This document shows positions 8,119 through 16,380 of a DNA stretch of 64,000 bases, in pieces. The translations under genes were made by a program, and so were the position numbers. Each line of letters starts with the position of its first letter. The stretch's first letter is position 1. The notes below the pieces were generated by a model, which had not been told where the DNA came from, did no database searches, and saw nothing but the letters and a program-made list of their open reading frames with translations. Source of the DNA: Nonomuraea aurantiaca (GTDB lineage Bacteria; Actinomycetota; Actinomycetes; Streptosporangiales; Streptosporangiaceae); contig NZ_JAIWNB010000009.1 of NCBI RefSeq assembly GCF_020215705.1, positions 186,001 to 250,000 on the forward strand, given 5' to 3'.

Positions 8119-9408
8119 ATGGCACGCATCGTCTTCATCGGCGCCGGCAGCGTCGAGTTCACCAAGAACGTCCTCTCCGACATCCTGACCTTCCCCGAGC
8201 TGGGGGACTCGACCCTGGTCCTCCATGACATCAACCCCGAGCGGCTCGCCACCGCGACGGCCATGGCCGAGTGGATGGTCGCCGCGCTCGGCCTCGGCGC
8301 CAAGGTGGAGGCCCACCTCGACTGCCGCGCCGCCGTGGACGGCGCCGACTACGTCATCAACGAGATCGCGGTCGGCGGGCACGCCGCGACCCGCGTGGAC
8401 TTCGAGATCCCGCGCCGCTACGGCCTGCGCCAGACGATCGCCGACACCCTCGGCATCGGCGGCATCTTCCGCGCGCTCCGTACGATCCCGGTCATGGTCG
8501 GGCTGGGGAACGACCTGGCCGAGCTGGCACCGGACTCACTGCTGCTCAACTACACCAACCCGATGGCGATGATCCCCCGGGCCGTCTACCAGGGCACCGC
8601 CTTCCAACGGGTCGTCGGGCTCTGCCACTCCGTGCGCGACACGCAGGCCCGCCTCGCCTCGCTCGTGGGCGTACCCGAGGACGAGGTGTCCTTCGTCACG
8701 GCCGGGGCCAACCACCAGGCGTTCGTGCTGCGGTTCGAGCACCGTGGCCAGGATCTGTACCCGGCGCTCGACGACGTGATCGCCCGGGATCCCGACCTGC
8801 GCAGGACCGTACGGGTGGAGATGTACCGCCGCTTCGGCTACTTCCCCACCGAGTCGAGCGAGCACGGCTCGGAATACCTGCCCTGGTTCCTGCACCATGA
8901 CGACCAGGTGGCGCACTTCCGTATACCGGTGGACATCTACCTGCGCTGGTCGGAGGAGAACCTCGACACCTACGAGGAGACCAGGCGGCGGCTGGCGGCC
9001 GGCGAGGGCGTCGAGATCGAGCCCGCGATGGAGCTGGCCTCCGAGGTCATCCACTCGATCGAGACCGGCACCCGCAGGGTGGTCCACGGCAACGTGCGCA
9101 ACGACGGGCTGATCAGTAACCTGCCGCCCGACGCGTGCGTCGAGGTGCCCTGCCTGGTCGACCGGTCGGGGATGCGCCCGACCCGGATCGGCGACCTGCC
9201 GCCCCAGCTCGCCGCGCTGAACCAGACGTTCCTGAACGTGGGCGACCTGACGGTGCGGGCGGCGCTCGAAGGCCGTCGCGAGCACGTCTACCACGCGGCC
9301 ATGCTCGACCCGAACGCCGCTGCCACGCTCACCCTCCAGCAGATCCACGATCTCGTGGACGAGATGATCGCCGCCCACGGCGACCTCCTTCCCGAGGGCG
9401 TCCGATGA
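8119..9408 (+). CDS. GH4 family alpha-galactosidase (NAD- and metal-dependent)
   Basis: A 429-residue cytoplasmic glycosidase of family GH4, MelA-like. The Rossmann start reads FIGAGSVEFTKNVL; the family markers NYTNPMAM, GLCHSV (metal-ligand Cys) and AGANHQAF (His) are all present. GH4 enzymes use NAD+ and Mn2+ in a redox-assisted elimination mechanism. The ATG at 8119 has GGAGG 11 nt upstream. It is the first gene of an operon: its stop overlaps (ATGA) the sugar-binding lipoprotein gene, followed by two permeases. It would hydrolyse imported alpha-galactosides or related oligosaccharides inside the cell. Anomer and exact sugar are inferred from sequence resemblance only. Confidence 0.92.
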   Translation: MARIVFIGAGSVEFTKNVLSDILTFPELGDSTLVLHDINPERLATATAMAEWMVAALGLGAKVEAHLDCRAAVDGADYVINEIAVGGHAATRVDFEIPRRYGLRQTIADTLGIGGIFRALRTIPVMVGLGNDLAELAPDSLLLNYTNPMAMIPRAVYQGTAFQRVVGLCHSVRDTQARLASLVGVPEDEVSFVTAGANHQAFVLRFEHRGQDLYPALDDVIARDPDLRRTVRVEMYRRFGYFPTESSEHGSEYLPWFLHHDDQVAHFRIPVDIYLRWSEENLDTYEETRRRLAAGEGVEIEPAMELASEVIHSIETGTRRVVHGNVRNDGLISNLPPDACVEVPCLVDRSGMRPTRIGDLPPQLAALNQTFLNVGDLTVRAALEGRREHVYHAAMLDPNAAATLTLQQIHDLVDEMIAAHGDLLPEGVR

Positions 9409-10691
9409 GGCGCGCCCTGGCCGCCGTCACGGGCATCGCCCTGCTCGCGACCGGCTGCGGCTCGGCGGCCGGGAGCGAGCAGGCGGGCGGCCCGGTACGG
9501 ATCACCGTCTGGGACGGCCAGTCGGACGCCGCCGCCAAGTCGATCGCGAAGCTGGTGGCCCAGTTCAACCAGGCCCATCCGGACATCAAGGTGAGCCTCG
9601 AGTCCGGGGCCGCGACCGCCGACGGCATGCTGCCCAAGCTCACCGCCGCGCTCACCTCGGACGCCTATCCCGACGTCGCCTACCTCTACGGCTCCTGGGC
9701 GCCCAACCTGGCCAGGAACCCGAAGACGGCCGACCTCACCCAGTACGCGAAGGATCCGGCCGTCGGCTGGGCGGACTTCTGGGAGAGCGAGCGGTCGGCG
9801 GCCACCGTCGAGGGCAAGGTCATCGGCTTCCCGGCGGTGGTCGACAACATGGTGGTCCTGTACAACAAGAAGCTGCTGGCCAAGGCCGGAATCGAGGCGC
9901 CGAAGCCCGACTGGACCTGGGACGACTTCCGGGCGATCGCCAAGAAGACCACCGACGCCGGATCCGGCACCTTCGGCACCACCTGGGCGATCAGCGGTGG
10001 CGAGGAGGCCGTCTGGGGCCTGTGGCCGCTGGTCTGGCAGGCGGGCGGCGACGTGCTCTCCCCCGACCGCAAGAAGGCCGTCTTCAACTCCGCCGCCGGG
10101 CAGCAGGCGCTCGGCCTGCTGCGCGGCATGGCCATCGATGACAAGTCGCTCTACCTCGACTCCAGCCCGGCCGAGAAGGGCCAGAAGCTCTTCGAATCCG
10201 GCCGGCTCGGCATGTTCCTGGCCGGTCCGTGGGTGCTGCCCGACCTGCAGGCCGCCAAGGTCGACTACGGCGTCGCCCAGCTCCCCGGCACGAACGGCAA
10301 CCACGAGACGGTCTCGGGGCCCGACAACTGGGTGGTGTTCAAGCACGACGACCGGCGGGTCAAGGCCGCCGCCACGTTCCTGACCTGGCTGACCGCCGCC
10401 GAGCAGCAGCTGGAGTGGATGAAGGACACCGGCTCGCTGCCCATCCGCGAGTCGATCACCAAGCTGCCCGGCTACCAGGACTACCTCACGAAATATCCGG
10501 GCATCGAGGTGATCTCCGCCAACCTGGCCAACGCCAAGCGGGTCCGGCCGCCGACGACCAGATATCCGCGGGTGTCGGCGTTCGTGGCCGAGGCCATCGC
10601 GCAGACCCTGCTCGGCAAGGCCGATCCCAAGACGGCCCTGGACGAGGCCGCCGCCAAGGCCGACGCGGCGCTCGCCGTACCGGGATCGTGA
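9405..10691 (+). CDS. Sugar ABC transporter substrate-binding lipoprotein
   Basis: A 428-residue extracellular solute-binding protein of the family 1 (MalE/UgpB) type. It has a short signal with lipobox LLATGCGS (lipidated Cys near residue 18), then ITVWDGQSD and PDIKVSLE typical of carbohydrate-binding proteins, and a conserved GRLGMFLAGPW segment. It captures oligosaccharides for the two permeases encoded directly downstream (GTGA overlap). No ATPase gene is in the operon; actinomycetes commonly use a shared MsiK-type ATPase for such importers, which would be encoded elsewhere. Confidence 0.94.
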   Translation: MRRALAAVTGIALLATGCGSAAGSEQAGGPVRITVWDGQSDAAAKSIAKLVAQFNQAHPDIKVSLESGAATADGMLPKLTAALTSDAYPDVAYLYGSWAPNLARNPKTADLTQYAKDPAVGWADFWESERSAATVEGKVIGFPAVVDNMVVLYNKKLLAKAGIEAPKPDWTWDDFRAIAKKTTDAGSGTFGTTWAISGGEEAVWGLWPLVWQAGGDVLSPDRKKAVFNSAAGQQALGLLRGMAIDDKSLYLDSSPAEKGQKLFESGRLGMFLAGPWVLPDLQAAKVDYGVAQLPGTNGNHETVSGPDNWVVFKHDDRRVKAAATFLTWLTAAEQQLEWMKDTGSLPIRESITKLPGYQDYLTKYPGIEVISANLANAKRVRPPTTRYPRVSAFVAEAIAQTLLGKADPKTALDEAAAKADAALAVPGS

Positions 10692-11620
10692 ACAGCACCG
10701 CGCCGGCCCTGGGCCGGGCCGCCGTCGGCCACCGGCAGCCGCGCGACCGCCGCAGACTCGCCGACAACGTCGCCGGCTGGACCTTCGCCGGTCCCGCCTC
10801 ACTGATCATTCTCGGCTTCTCGCTGGTCCCGATGGTGTGGGCGCTCACGCTGTCCTTCACCGACTCCGACCTGCAGACGCCGGGGCGGAACGTGGGGCTG
10901 GCGAACTACCGGGCGCTGCTGGAGGACCCCGTCTTCTTCCAGGCGCTGCGCAACACCGGGCTGCTCGTCGTGCTCTACATCCCGGCGTCGCTGATCGCGG
11001 GCCTGCTCGTGGCGGTGCTGCTGAACAGGAAGGTACGCGGGATCGGGTTCTACCGGACCTGCTTCCTGGTGCCGTACATCGCCTCGGCGACCTCGGCCGG
11101 GCTGCTGATGGGCTACATCTTCGACCGGGACTTCGGGCTGATGAACGGGCTGTTCGTCAAGCTCGGGCTGCCGGTGCAGGGGTTGCTGAGCAGCCCTTCG
11201 CAGGCCATGTTCGTGCTCACCCTGATCTTCTTCTGGACCCGGTTCGGGTTCGCGGTGGTGATCTATCTGGCCGCGATCCAGGAGATCAACAAGGAGATCC
11301 TGGAGGCCGCCTCGATCGACGGGGCGGGCAGGTGGACCACGTTCCGGCACATCATCGTGCCGTCCGTACGGCCGATGACGCTCTTCCTCACGGTCTGGGG
11401 CGTGATCGACGCGCTGCAGTTCTTCGACCTGGTCATGACCACGACCAAGGGCGGCCCGGCGAACGCGACCGTGACGATCGTCTACTACATCTGGCAGCTC
11501 GCCTTCAACTACTTCACGGCCGGCTACGGCGCGGCCGTGGCGTACGTCCTGTTCGTCGGCACCCTCATGCTGATCGTCGGCGGCTTCCTGATCGCGCGCA
11601 GGAAGGGAGCCATGGCGTGA
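10688..11620 (+). CDS. Sugar ABC transporter permease 1 (MalF-like)
   Basis: A 310-residue inner-membrane permease with six hydrophobic segments and the EAA loop EAASIDGAGRWTTFRHIIVP near residue 210, which contacts the ATPase. The first 30 residues are polar and cytoplasmic. The GTG start overlaps the binding-protein stop, and the stop overlaps the second permease. This is the MalF/UgpA-like partner of the importer. Confidence 0.94.
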   Translation: MNSTAPALGRAAVGHRQPRDRRRLADNVAGWTFAGPASLIILGFSLVPMVWALTLSFTDSDLQTPGRNVGLANYRALLEDPVFFQALRNTGLLVVLYIPASLIAGLLVAVLLNRKVRGIGFYRTCFLVPYIASATSAGLLMGYIFDRDFGLMNGLFVKLGLPVQGLLSSPSQAMFVLTLIFFWTRFGFAVVIYLAAIQEINKEILEAASIDGAGRWTTFRHIIVPSVRPMTLFLTVWGVIDALQFFDLVMTTTKGGPANATVTIVYYIWQLAFNYFTAGYGAAVAYVLFVGTLMLIVGGFLIARRKGAMA

Positions 11621-11676
11621 AGAGCCTTGGCGTGAAGAACCTTGGCGTGAAGGGGCATGGCGTGAAGGGGCTGCGT
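11617..11676 (+). repeat. Tandem 15-bp repeat at permease 2 start codon
   Basis: Units at 11617, 11632, 11647 and a partial fourth at 11662, consensus GTGAAGRRNCWTGGC. Each begins with GTG and is in frame, so copy-number change would lengthen or shorten the N terminus by five residues without a frameshift. Confidence 0.85.
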
Positions 11677-12480
11677 CTGCCCAGCAAGTGGCATCTGGTG
11701 CTTCTGCCGATGTCGGTGGTGACCGTGCTGCCGTTCGTCTGGATGATCCTCAGCTCGGTGATGACCCAGGGCGAGCTCAACCGGTTCCCGCCGCCGTTCT
11801 GGCCGGAGGGCATCGACCTGGGCGGCTACCGTACGGTGCTCAACGGCTCGAACTTCCCGCGCTGGTTCCTCAACAGCGTGATCGTGTCGGGCGCCATCGT
11901 GCTGGCCCAGCTGGCGCTCTGCAGCCTGGCGGGCTACGCGTTCGCCAGGATCAGGTTCACCGGCTCCAGGATCACGCTGGTCCTGGTCATCGCCACCGCG
12001 CTGATCCCCTTCCAGCTGACCGTGATCCCCACCTTCCTGATCTTCAACAAGGTCGGGCTGACCGACACGCTCGGCGCGCTCATCGTGCCGCAGCTCAGCT
12101 CGGCGGTCGGCATCTTCCTGATGACCTCGTTCTTCCAGTCGTTCCCGAGGGAGCTGGAGGAGGCCGCGCGGATCGACGGCTGCTCGCGGTACGGGGTGTT
12201 CTTCAAGGTGGTGCTGCCGGTGGCCCGGCCCGCGCTGGCCGCGCTGGCGGTCATCACGTTCATCACCGCCTGGAACGATCTGTTCTGGCCGGTGGTGGCG
12301 ATCAACTCGGACGCCAACTACACCGTGCAGGTGGGGTTGACGTCGTTCCAGGGCCAGCACCGGGCCGACTGGCCGGCGATCATGGCGGGCACGGTGCTGA
12401 CGACGCTGCCGGTGCTGGGCGTGTTCCTGTTCGGCCAGCGCCGGTTCGTCCAGGCGCTGACCGGCGCGGTCAAGGGCTGA
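11617..12480 (+). CDS. Sugar ABC transporter permease 2 (MalG-like) with repeat N-terminus
   Basis: A 287-residue permease with six membrane spans and the EAA loop EEAARIDGCSRYGVFFKVVLP near residue 185; the MalG/UgpE-like partner. The first 20 residues are unusual: four tandem copies of a 15-bp unit encode pentapeptides of the type VKxxG (MKSLG-VKNLG-VKGHG-VKGLR). Every copy supplies an in-frame GTG, so the true start is ambiguous; the first GTG overlaps the preceding stop (GTGA) and is chosen for coupling. The repeat is a likely slippage site. The conserved part of the protein starts after it. Confidence 0.92.
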   Translation: MKSLGVKNLGVKGHGVKGLRLPSKWHLVLLPMSVVTVLPFVWMILSSVMTQGELNRFPPPFWPEGIDLGGYRTVLNGSNFPRWFLNSVIVSGAIVLAQLALCSLAGYAFARIRFTGSRITLVLVIATALIPFQLTVIPTFLIFNKVGLTDTLGALIVPQLSSAVGIFLMTSFFQSFPRELEEAARIDGCSRYGVFFKVVLPVARPALAALAVITFITAWNDLFWPVVAINSDANYTVQVGLTSFQGQHRADWPAIMAGTVLTTLPVLGVFLFGQRRFVQALTGAVKG

Positions 12481-12511
12481 CCGGGGCGGTCACGGGGCCA
12501 CCGGCGCGGGC

Positions 12512-13270
12512 TCAGCCCTGCTCGGCGACCGCCCGCCGCAGGTTGTGGCCCACCTCTTCCATCCGGGCCGGCGACATCCTGTCCTTGATCGCGGTCACGC
12601 TCACCGCGGCGACGGGAGCCGTCCGCCCCAGGAAGACGGGGGCGGCCACGCAGCGCACGCCGGGTTCGTTCTCCTCCATGTCGAGCGCGTAGCCGCGCTG
12701 CCGGACCTGGTCGAGGTGGGTGGCCAGCTTGCCCGGGTTCGTGATCGTGCTGCGGGTCCTGTTCGCGAGCGGGCCGTAGCGGTCCGCCCAAGCCTTGATC
12801 GCCTCGTCGGTCGGGTAGGTCCACGCCAGCAGCGCCTTGCCCACGCCCGTGCAGTGGGCCGCGTTGCGCCCGCCCACCACGGAGGTCATCGTGATGGACC
12901 GCACCGCCTCGACCTTGTCCAGGTAGACGACCTCGCCGCCGTCCAGCATGGCCATGTGCACGGTCTCGGCGAACTCCTCGCTCAGCCGCACCAGCAGCGG
13001 GCGCACCAGCGTGCGCAGGTCCATGGTCTCGTAGAATCTGAAGGCCGTGGCGAGCATCTCGGTGCCCAGGAAGTACGGCCCGCTGGGCTCCGGCTGGGCG
13101 GCGAAGCCGCGATGCTTGAGCGCGCCGAGCAGCCGGTGCAGCGAGCTCTTGGGCAGGCCGAGCCGGGTGGCCAGCTCGTCGAGCGTCACCCCTCGGCTGT
13201 GCTTGCCGATCTCCTGCAGGATCAGCAGTGCGCGGTCGACGCTGCCCACCGGCGACTGGGCCTCGGCCAT
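12512..13270 (-). CDS. IclR family transcriptional regulator
   Basis: A 252-residue regulator. The N-terminal winged helix (residues 10-70) contains VDRALLILQEIG, LDELATRLGLPKSSLHRLL (recognition helix) and YFLGTEML; the C-terminal effector domain carries the IclR pattern GVGKALLAW and RGYALDMEENEPGVRCVAAPV. IclR proteins bind palindromes of about 15 bp and respond to small metabolites. The gene is transcribed away from the alpha/beta hydrolase gene with a copy of TTCYG-N5-YGGAA in the gap, suggesting autoregulation, and the same palindrome precedes the SDR, GH114 and GH4-transporter genes. Confidence 0.95.
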   Translation of the reverse strand: MAEAQSPVGSVDRALLILQEIGKHSRGVTLDELATRLGLPKSSLHRLLGALKHRGFAAQPEPSGPYFLGTEMLATAFRFYETMDLRTLVRPLLVRLSEEFAETVHMAMLDGGEVVYLDKVEAVRSITMTSVVGGRNAAHCTGVGKALLAWTYPTDEAIKAWADRYGPLANRTRSTITNPGKLATHLDQVRQRGYALDMEENEPGVRCVAAPVFLGRTAPVAAVSVTAIKDRMSPARMEEVGHNLRRAVAEQG

Positions 13271-13285
13271 GGATTCTCCTAGCTA

Positions 13286-13300
13286 TTCCGAATAATGGAA
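13286..13300. promoter_or_regulatory. IclR-type operator copy 5 (IclR/hydrolase divergent promoter)
   Basis: TTCCG-AATAA-TGGAA, extended to a 17-bp ATTCC...GGAAT repeat, 16 nt upstream of the IclR gene start. A half-site GCGGAA follows at 13315. Likely autoregulatory operator. Confidence 0.7.
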
Positions 13301-13411
13301 TGCTATCGCGCATTGCGGAAACCTGGCTAGTCGCCACCCCAAACTCTTTACGGCATAAGCTATTGGGTGGATGATTGCTTTACAGCGTATGGAGTTAGAG
13401 GGAGATCCTTG

Positions 13412-14272
13412 ATGACCGAGGCGAAACTGCACGACGGCAGCACGATTCACCTGGAGGTGCACGGCCAGGGCCCGACAGTGCTGCTGCCGGTCAACCCGGT
13501 GCCGATCGAAGGCACCAAGGCCGACGAGATGCGCAAATGGGGCGTCGACCCGGCGCTCGGCCGCAACCTCATCGACGGGCTGTCGGACGCGTTCAGGGTC
13601 GTCGCCTTCGACTACGAGGGCCACGTCCTGGCCACGCCCAAGCCGGACACACTGACCCCGGCCAACATCGCCGCCGACCTGCTCGCCGTCGCCGACGCCG
13701 TGGACGCCGCCCGGTTCGCCTACTACGGCTACTCGTGGCTCGCGCTCAGCGGGTTGCAGCTGGCGATCAGGACCGACCGGCTGTCGGCGCTCGTCATGGG
13801 CGGCTACCCGCCGCTCGGCGGACCGTACGCGGAGATGCTCAGCGTGACCATGGCCACCTACGAGATGTCCGGCCAGGACCCCGCTCCGCAGAAGGCAACG
13901 GAGCCCAACGCCGAGGACTCCAAGGCCGACGAGTACGACTGGGACTCCGCGGAGGTCACCATGACGGAGGCTCAGACCAGGCAGTTCGTCACCCTTTACG
14001 AGGGTCTGCAGGATTTCGACGACCGGGCGGCGCAGGCGAGCCTGAGCTGCCCGCGCCTGTGCTTCGCGGGCTCGGCCGACAAGATCGAGTACGGCGAGCG
14101 GTGGGGCGGCGTGGACGTGGACATCGCCGGGCCGATGGTGAACCGGCGCGCCGAGCTCGAATCGTTCGGCTGGGAGGTGCGCGTGCTCGACGGCCTCGAC
14201 CACGTACGGGCGATGCAGGTCGCCAACGTCCTGCCGATCCTGCGGCCCTGGCTCGAGAGCCGGATCAGGTGA
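13412..14272 (+). CDS. Alpha/beta hydrolase fold protein
   Basis: A 286-residue cytoplasmic protein of the alpha/beta hydrolase fold: an early strand GPTVLLPVNP, the FDYEGHVLATPKP loop, the nucleophile-elbow region YYGYSWLALSG, an acid candidate in AGSADKIEYG and the C-terminal His in LDGLDHVRAM. The elbow reads G-Y-S-W-L rather than the usual G-x-S-x-G. The ATG at 13412 has GGGAG upstream. It is divergent from the IclR gene across an operator, so it probably belongs to the regulon, perhaps as a deacetylase or esterase acting on substituted sugars; that role is a guess. Its 3' end overlaps the sialidase gene tail-to-tail by 8 bp. Confidence 0.85.
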   Translation: MTEAKLHDGSTIHLEVHGQGPTVLLPVNPVPIEGTKADEMRKWGVDPALGRNLIDGLSDAFRVVAFDYEGHVLATPKPDTLTPANIAADLLAVADAVDAARFAYYGYSWLALSGLQLAIRTDRLSALVMGGYPPLGGPYAEMLSVTMATYEMSGQDPAPQKATEPNAEDSKADEYDWDSAEVTMTEAQTRQFVTLYEGLQDFDDRAAQASLSCPRLCFAGSADKIEYGERWGGVDVDIAGPMVNRRAELESFGWEVRVLDGLDHVRAMQVANVLPILRPWLESRIR

Positions 14273-15362
14273 GCTCGGCGATGGGGACGCGGCGGAAGGC
14301 GATGGTGGAGTAGGCGCTGGTGTCACCCGTCTCGTACAGCAGCCCGACCGTGTCCGCGTCCACCCTGACCAGGTCCGAGTAGGCCGCGGGCAGGCCCGAT
14401 ACCGTGTGCACGGGTCGCCACGTGACGCCGCCGTCCGCGCTGGCCCGTACCGTCATCACCGCCCTCGCGTCGGGCGCCCCGGGAGCGGAGAACAGCAGGA
14501 CGTCCGGCGCGTAGCTCTGCAGCACGCTGCCCTCCACGACCGGGCAGACCAGCCCGGCCTGCGGGCGGAACGGCGCTTCGAGCGTCTGCCCGCCGTCGGC
14601 CGAATAGGCGTCGGCCCGGTTGCCGGGAGCGGTGGAGTCGGTGCGGGAGTTGACGTAGAGGCGGCCGTCCGGCAGCTCGGTGGCCGTGGACTCGTTGATG
14701 TTGAGGTAGCCGTCGGGGTTGCCGTCGACGTACCCGATGCGCCATGAGCTGCCGCCGTCGTCGCTCAGCAGGCAGTGGCCGCCGTTGTACTTGCCCTCCG
14801 TGCCGTTGTCGCGGCCGGTCGGGGGCACCGAGTGGTTGGCGGGGACGACGAGGCGGCCCGCGTGCGGCCCCTGCCGCAGCTCGACCGCGTGGCCGGGACC
14901 GGTGGCGTACCAGCGCCACTCGGGCCGCTTCGCGCCGGCGGTGATCTCGCGGGGCGCCGACCAGGTGACGCCGTCGTCGTCGCTCGACTGGACGTACACG
15001 CGGCGGCCGTCGGCGGCGGCGACCTGGCCGCGCCTGATCTTGTCCTCGGTGGCGGCGGGTCCGTTGCGCACGTACACCAGGACGATCCGGCCGTCGCGGG
15101 TCACGACGGGGGCCGGGTTGCCCGCGGTGCCCTTGTGCGGTTCGGAGGCGACCACGCGCGGCCCGTCCCACGTGGCACCGCCGTCGGTCGACCTCTTGAG
15201 CACGATGTCGATGTGGCCCGAGTCGGCGGCCGAGCCGTGCCGCCCCTCGGCGAAGGCCAGGATCGTGCCGGCCTTGGTCACCACCGCCGCCGGGATGCGG
15301 AAGGTGTGGTAGCCGTCGGTGCCCGCCCGGTAGGGCACCGAGGTGAGGTAGCCGTGCGCCAT
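14265..15362 (-). CDS. Sialidase-like exo-glycosidase (BNR/Asp-box repeats), no signal peptide
   Basis: A 365-residue six-bladed propeller of the GH33-like sialidase family. The FRIP motif is present as HTFRIPA (residues 19-25), with the arginine of the active-site triad, and Asp boxes recur as STDGGATW, SSDDDGVTW, SDDGGSSW and SADGGVTW. Secreted sialidases have a leader, but this one starts MAHGYLTSVPYRAG with AGGAGG at the proper distance and no hydrophobic signal, so it is predicted cytoplasmic and would act on imported oligosaccharides. It lies at the edge of the galacto-polymer locus, convergent with the hydrolase gene; no IclR-type palindrome was seen in its own promoter. Confidence 0.85.
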   Translation of the reverse strand: MAHGYLTSVPYRAGTDGYHTFRIPAAVVTKAGTILAFAEGRHGSAADSGHIDIVLKRSTDGGATWDGPRVVASEPHKGTAGNPAPVVTRDGRIVLVYVRNGPAATEDKIRRGQVAAADGRRVYVQSSDDDGVTWSAPREITAGAKRPEWRWYATGPGHAVELRQGPHAGRLVVPANHSVPPTGRDNGTEGKYNGGHCLLSDDGGSSWRIGYVDGNPDGYLNINESTATELPDGRLYVNSRTDSTAPGNRADAYSADGGQTLEAPFRPQAGLVCPVVEGSVLQSYAPDVLLFSAPGAPDARAVMTVRASADGGVTWRPVHTVSGLPAAYSDLVRVDADTVGLLYETGDTSAYSTIAFRRVPIAELT

Positions 15363-15549
15363 CGGGTTCCTCCTCGTCCGCCTGCGGATGCGACCCTATG
15401 GCGCCTACGCACGGCCGCCGGGCCCGCTCACCTGTCCGCCCGCAGGCGATCATCCACTGCTGCACCAGCGTTAACTCCCCCTTCACCTGACCCGCGCCGA
15501 GCGTCCGCTGCCAGCCAATTACCAGGAACGCTGGGTAACCTCCAAGCGC

Positions 15550-16380
15550 ATGACCTGGCAGCACAAGATCAACAAGGAGCTCGGCAGATACGCCGGCGTC
15601 CAGTTCTCGCGGGTCAGCAAGGCGGCTCCGGAGAGCCCGGCACGGCCGCCTGCCGACGCCGCCGACAGGCTGTTGAGCGAGCCGGTGTTCATCCTGTCGC
15701 CCGTCAGATCGGGCTCCACCCTGCTGCGCGCGATGCTCGACGCCCACTCCCTGGTCCACGCCCCCCACGAGCTGCACGTACGCAGGCTCGCGGTCGAGTT
15801 CGGAACGTCACTGGCGGAGCGGTCGATGGCGGCGCTCGGCCACAACCGGGCCGATCTGGAGCACCTGCTCTGGGACCGGGTGCTCCACCGCGAGCTGGTT
15901 CGCAGCGGCAAGCGGCACATCGTGGACAAGACCCCCGCCAACGCCTTCGCCCACCAGCGCATCGCCACCTGCTGGCCCGACGCGCGCTTCGTCTTCCTGC
16001 TGCGCCACCCGGCCTCCATCGCCGCCTCCTGGCACGAGGCCGCCCCGGACAAGCGCGACCGCGAAGCGGCCGCGGCCGACGCGCTGCGCTACATGAAGGC
16101 GGTCCAGCGGGCCAGGAAGGCGCGCACCGGCCTGACCGTGCGCTACGAGGACCTGACCGCGGATCCCGAGCGCGAGACGAGAGCCGTCTGCGAGTTCTTG
16201 GGCGTCCCCTGGGAGCGGGAGATGCTCGCGTACGGCCGGCCCGACGTGCTCACCAAGGGGCTCGGCGACTGGCGAGACAAGATCCGCTCCGGCAGCGTGC
16301 AGCCGGGCCGCGAACTTCCCACACCTGAGGAGGTGCCCGAGACGCTCCGGGCCATGTGCCGGAGCTGGGGATACTCATGA
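15550..16380 (+). CDS. PAPS-dependent sulfotransferase
   Basis: A 276-residue sulfotransferase. The 5'-phosphosulfate loop SPVRSGSTLLRAML (about 50-63) and the 3'-phosphate site RHPASIAASW (about 152-161) are clear, as is the later LTVRYEDLTADPERE common to this family. It transfers sulfate from PAPS to a hydroxyl of a sugar, lipid or small molecule. The stop overlaps (ATGA) the following glycosyltransferase, so the two probably modify the same glycan or glycolipid. The ribosome site before the ATG is weak. Confidence 0.92.
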   Translation: MTWQHKINKELGRYAGVQFSRVSKAAPESPARPPADAADRLLSEPVFILSPVRSGSTLLRAMLDAHSLVHAPHELHVRRLAVEFGTSLAERSMAALGHNRADLEHLLWDRVLHRELVRSGKRHIVDKTPANAFAHQRIATCWPDARFVFLLRHPASIAASWHEAAPDKRDREAAAADALRYMKAVQRARKARTGLTVRYEDLTADPERETRAVCEFLGVPWEREMLAYGRPDVLTKGLGDWRDKIRSGSVQPGRELPTPEEVPETLRAMCRSWGYS

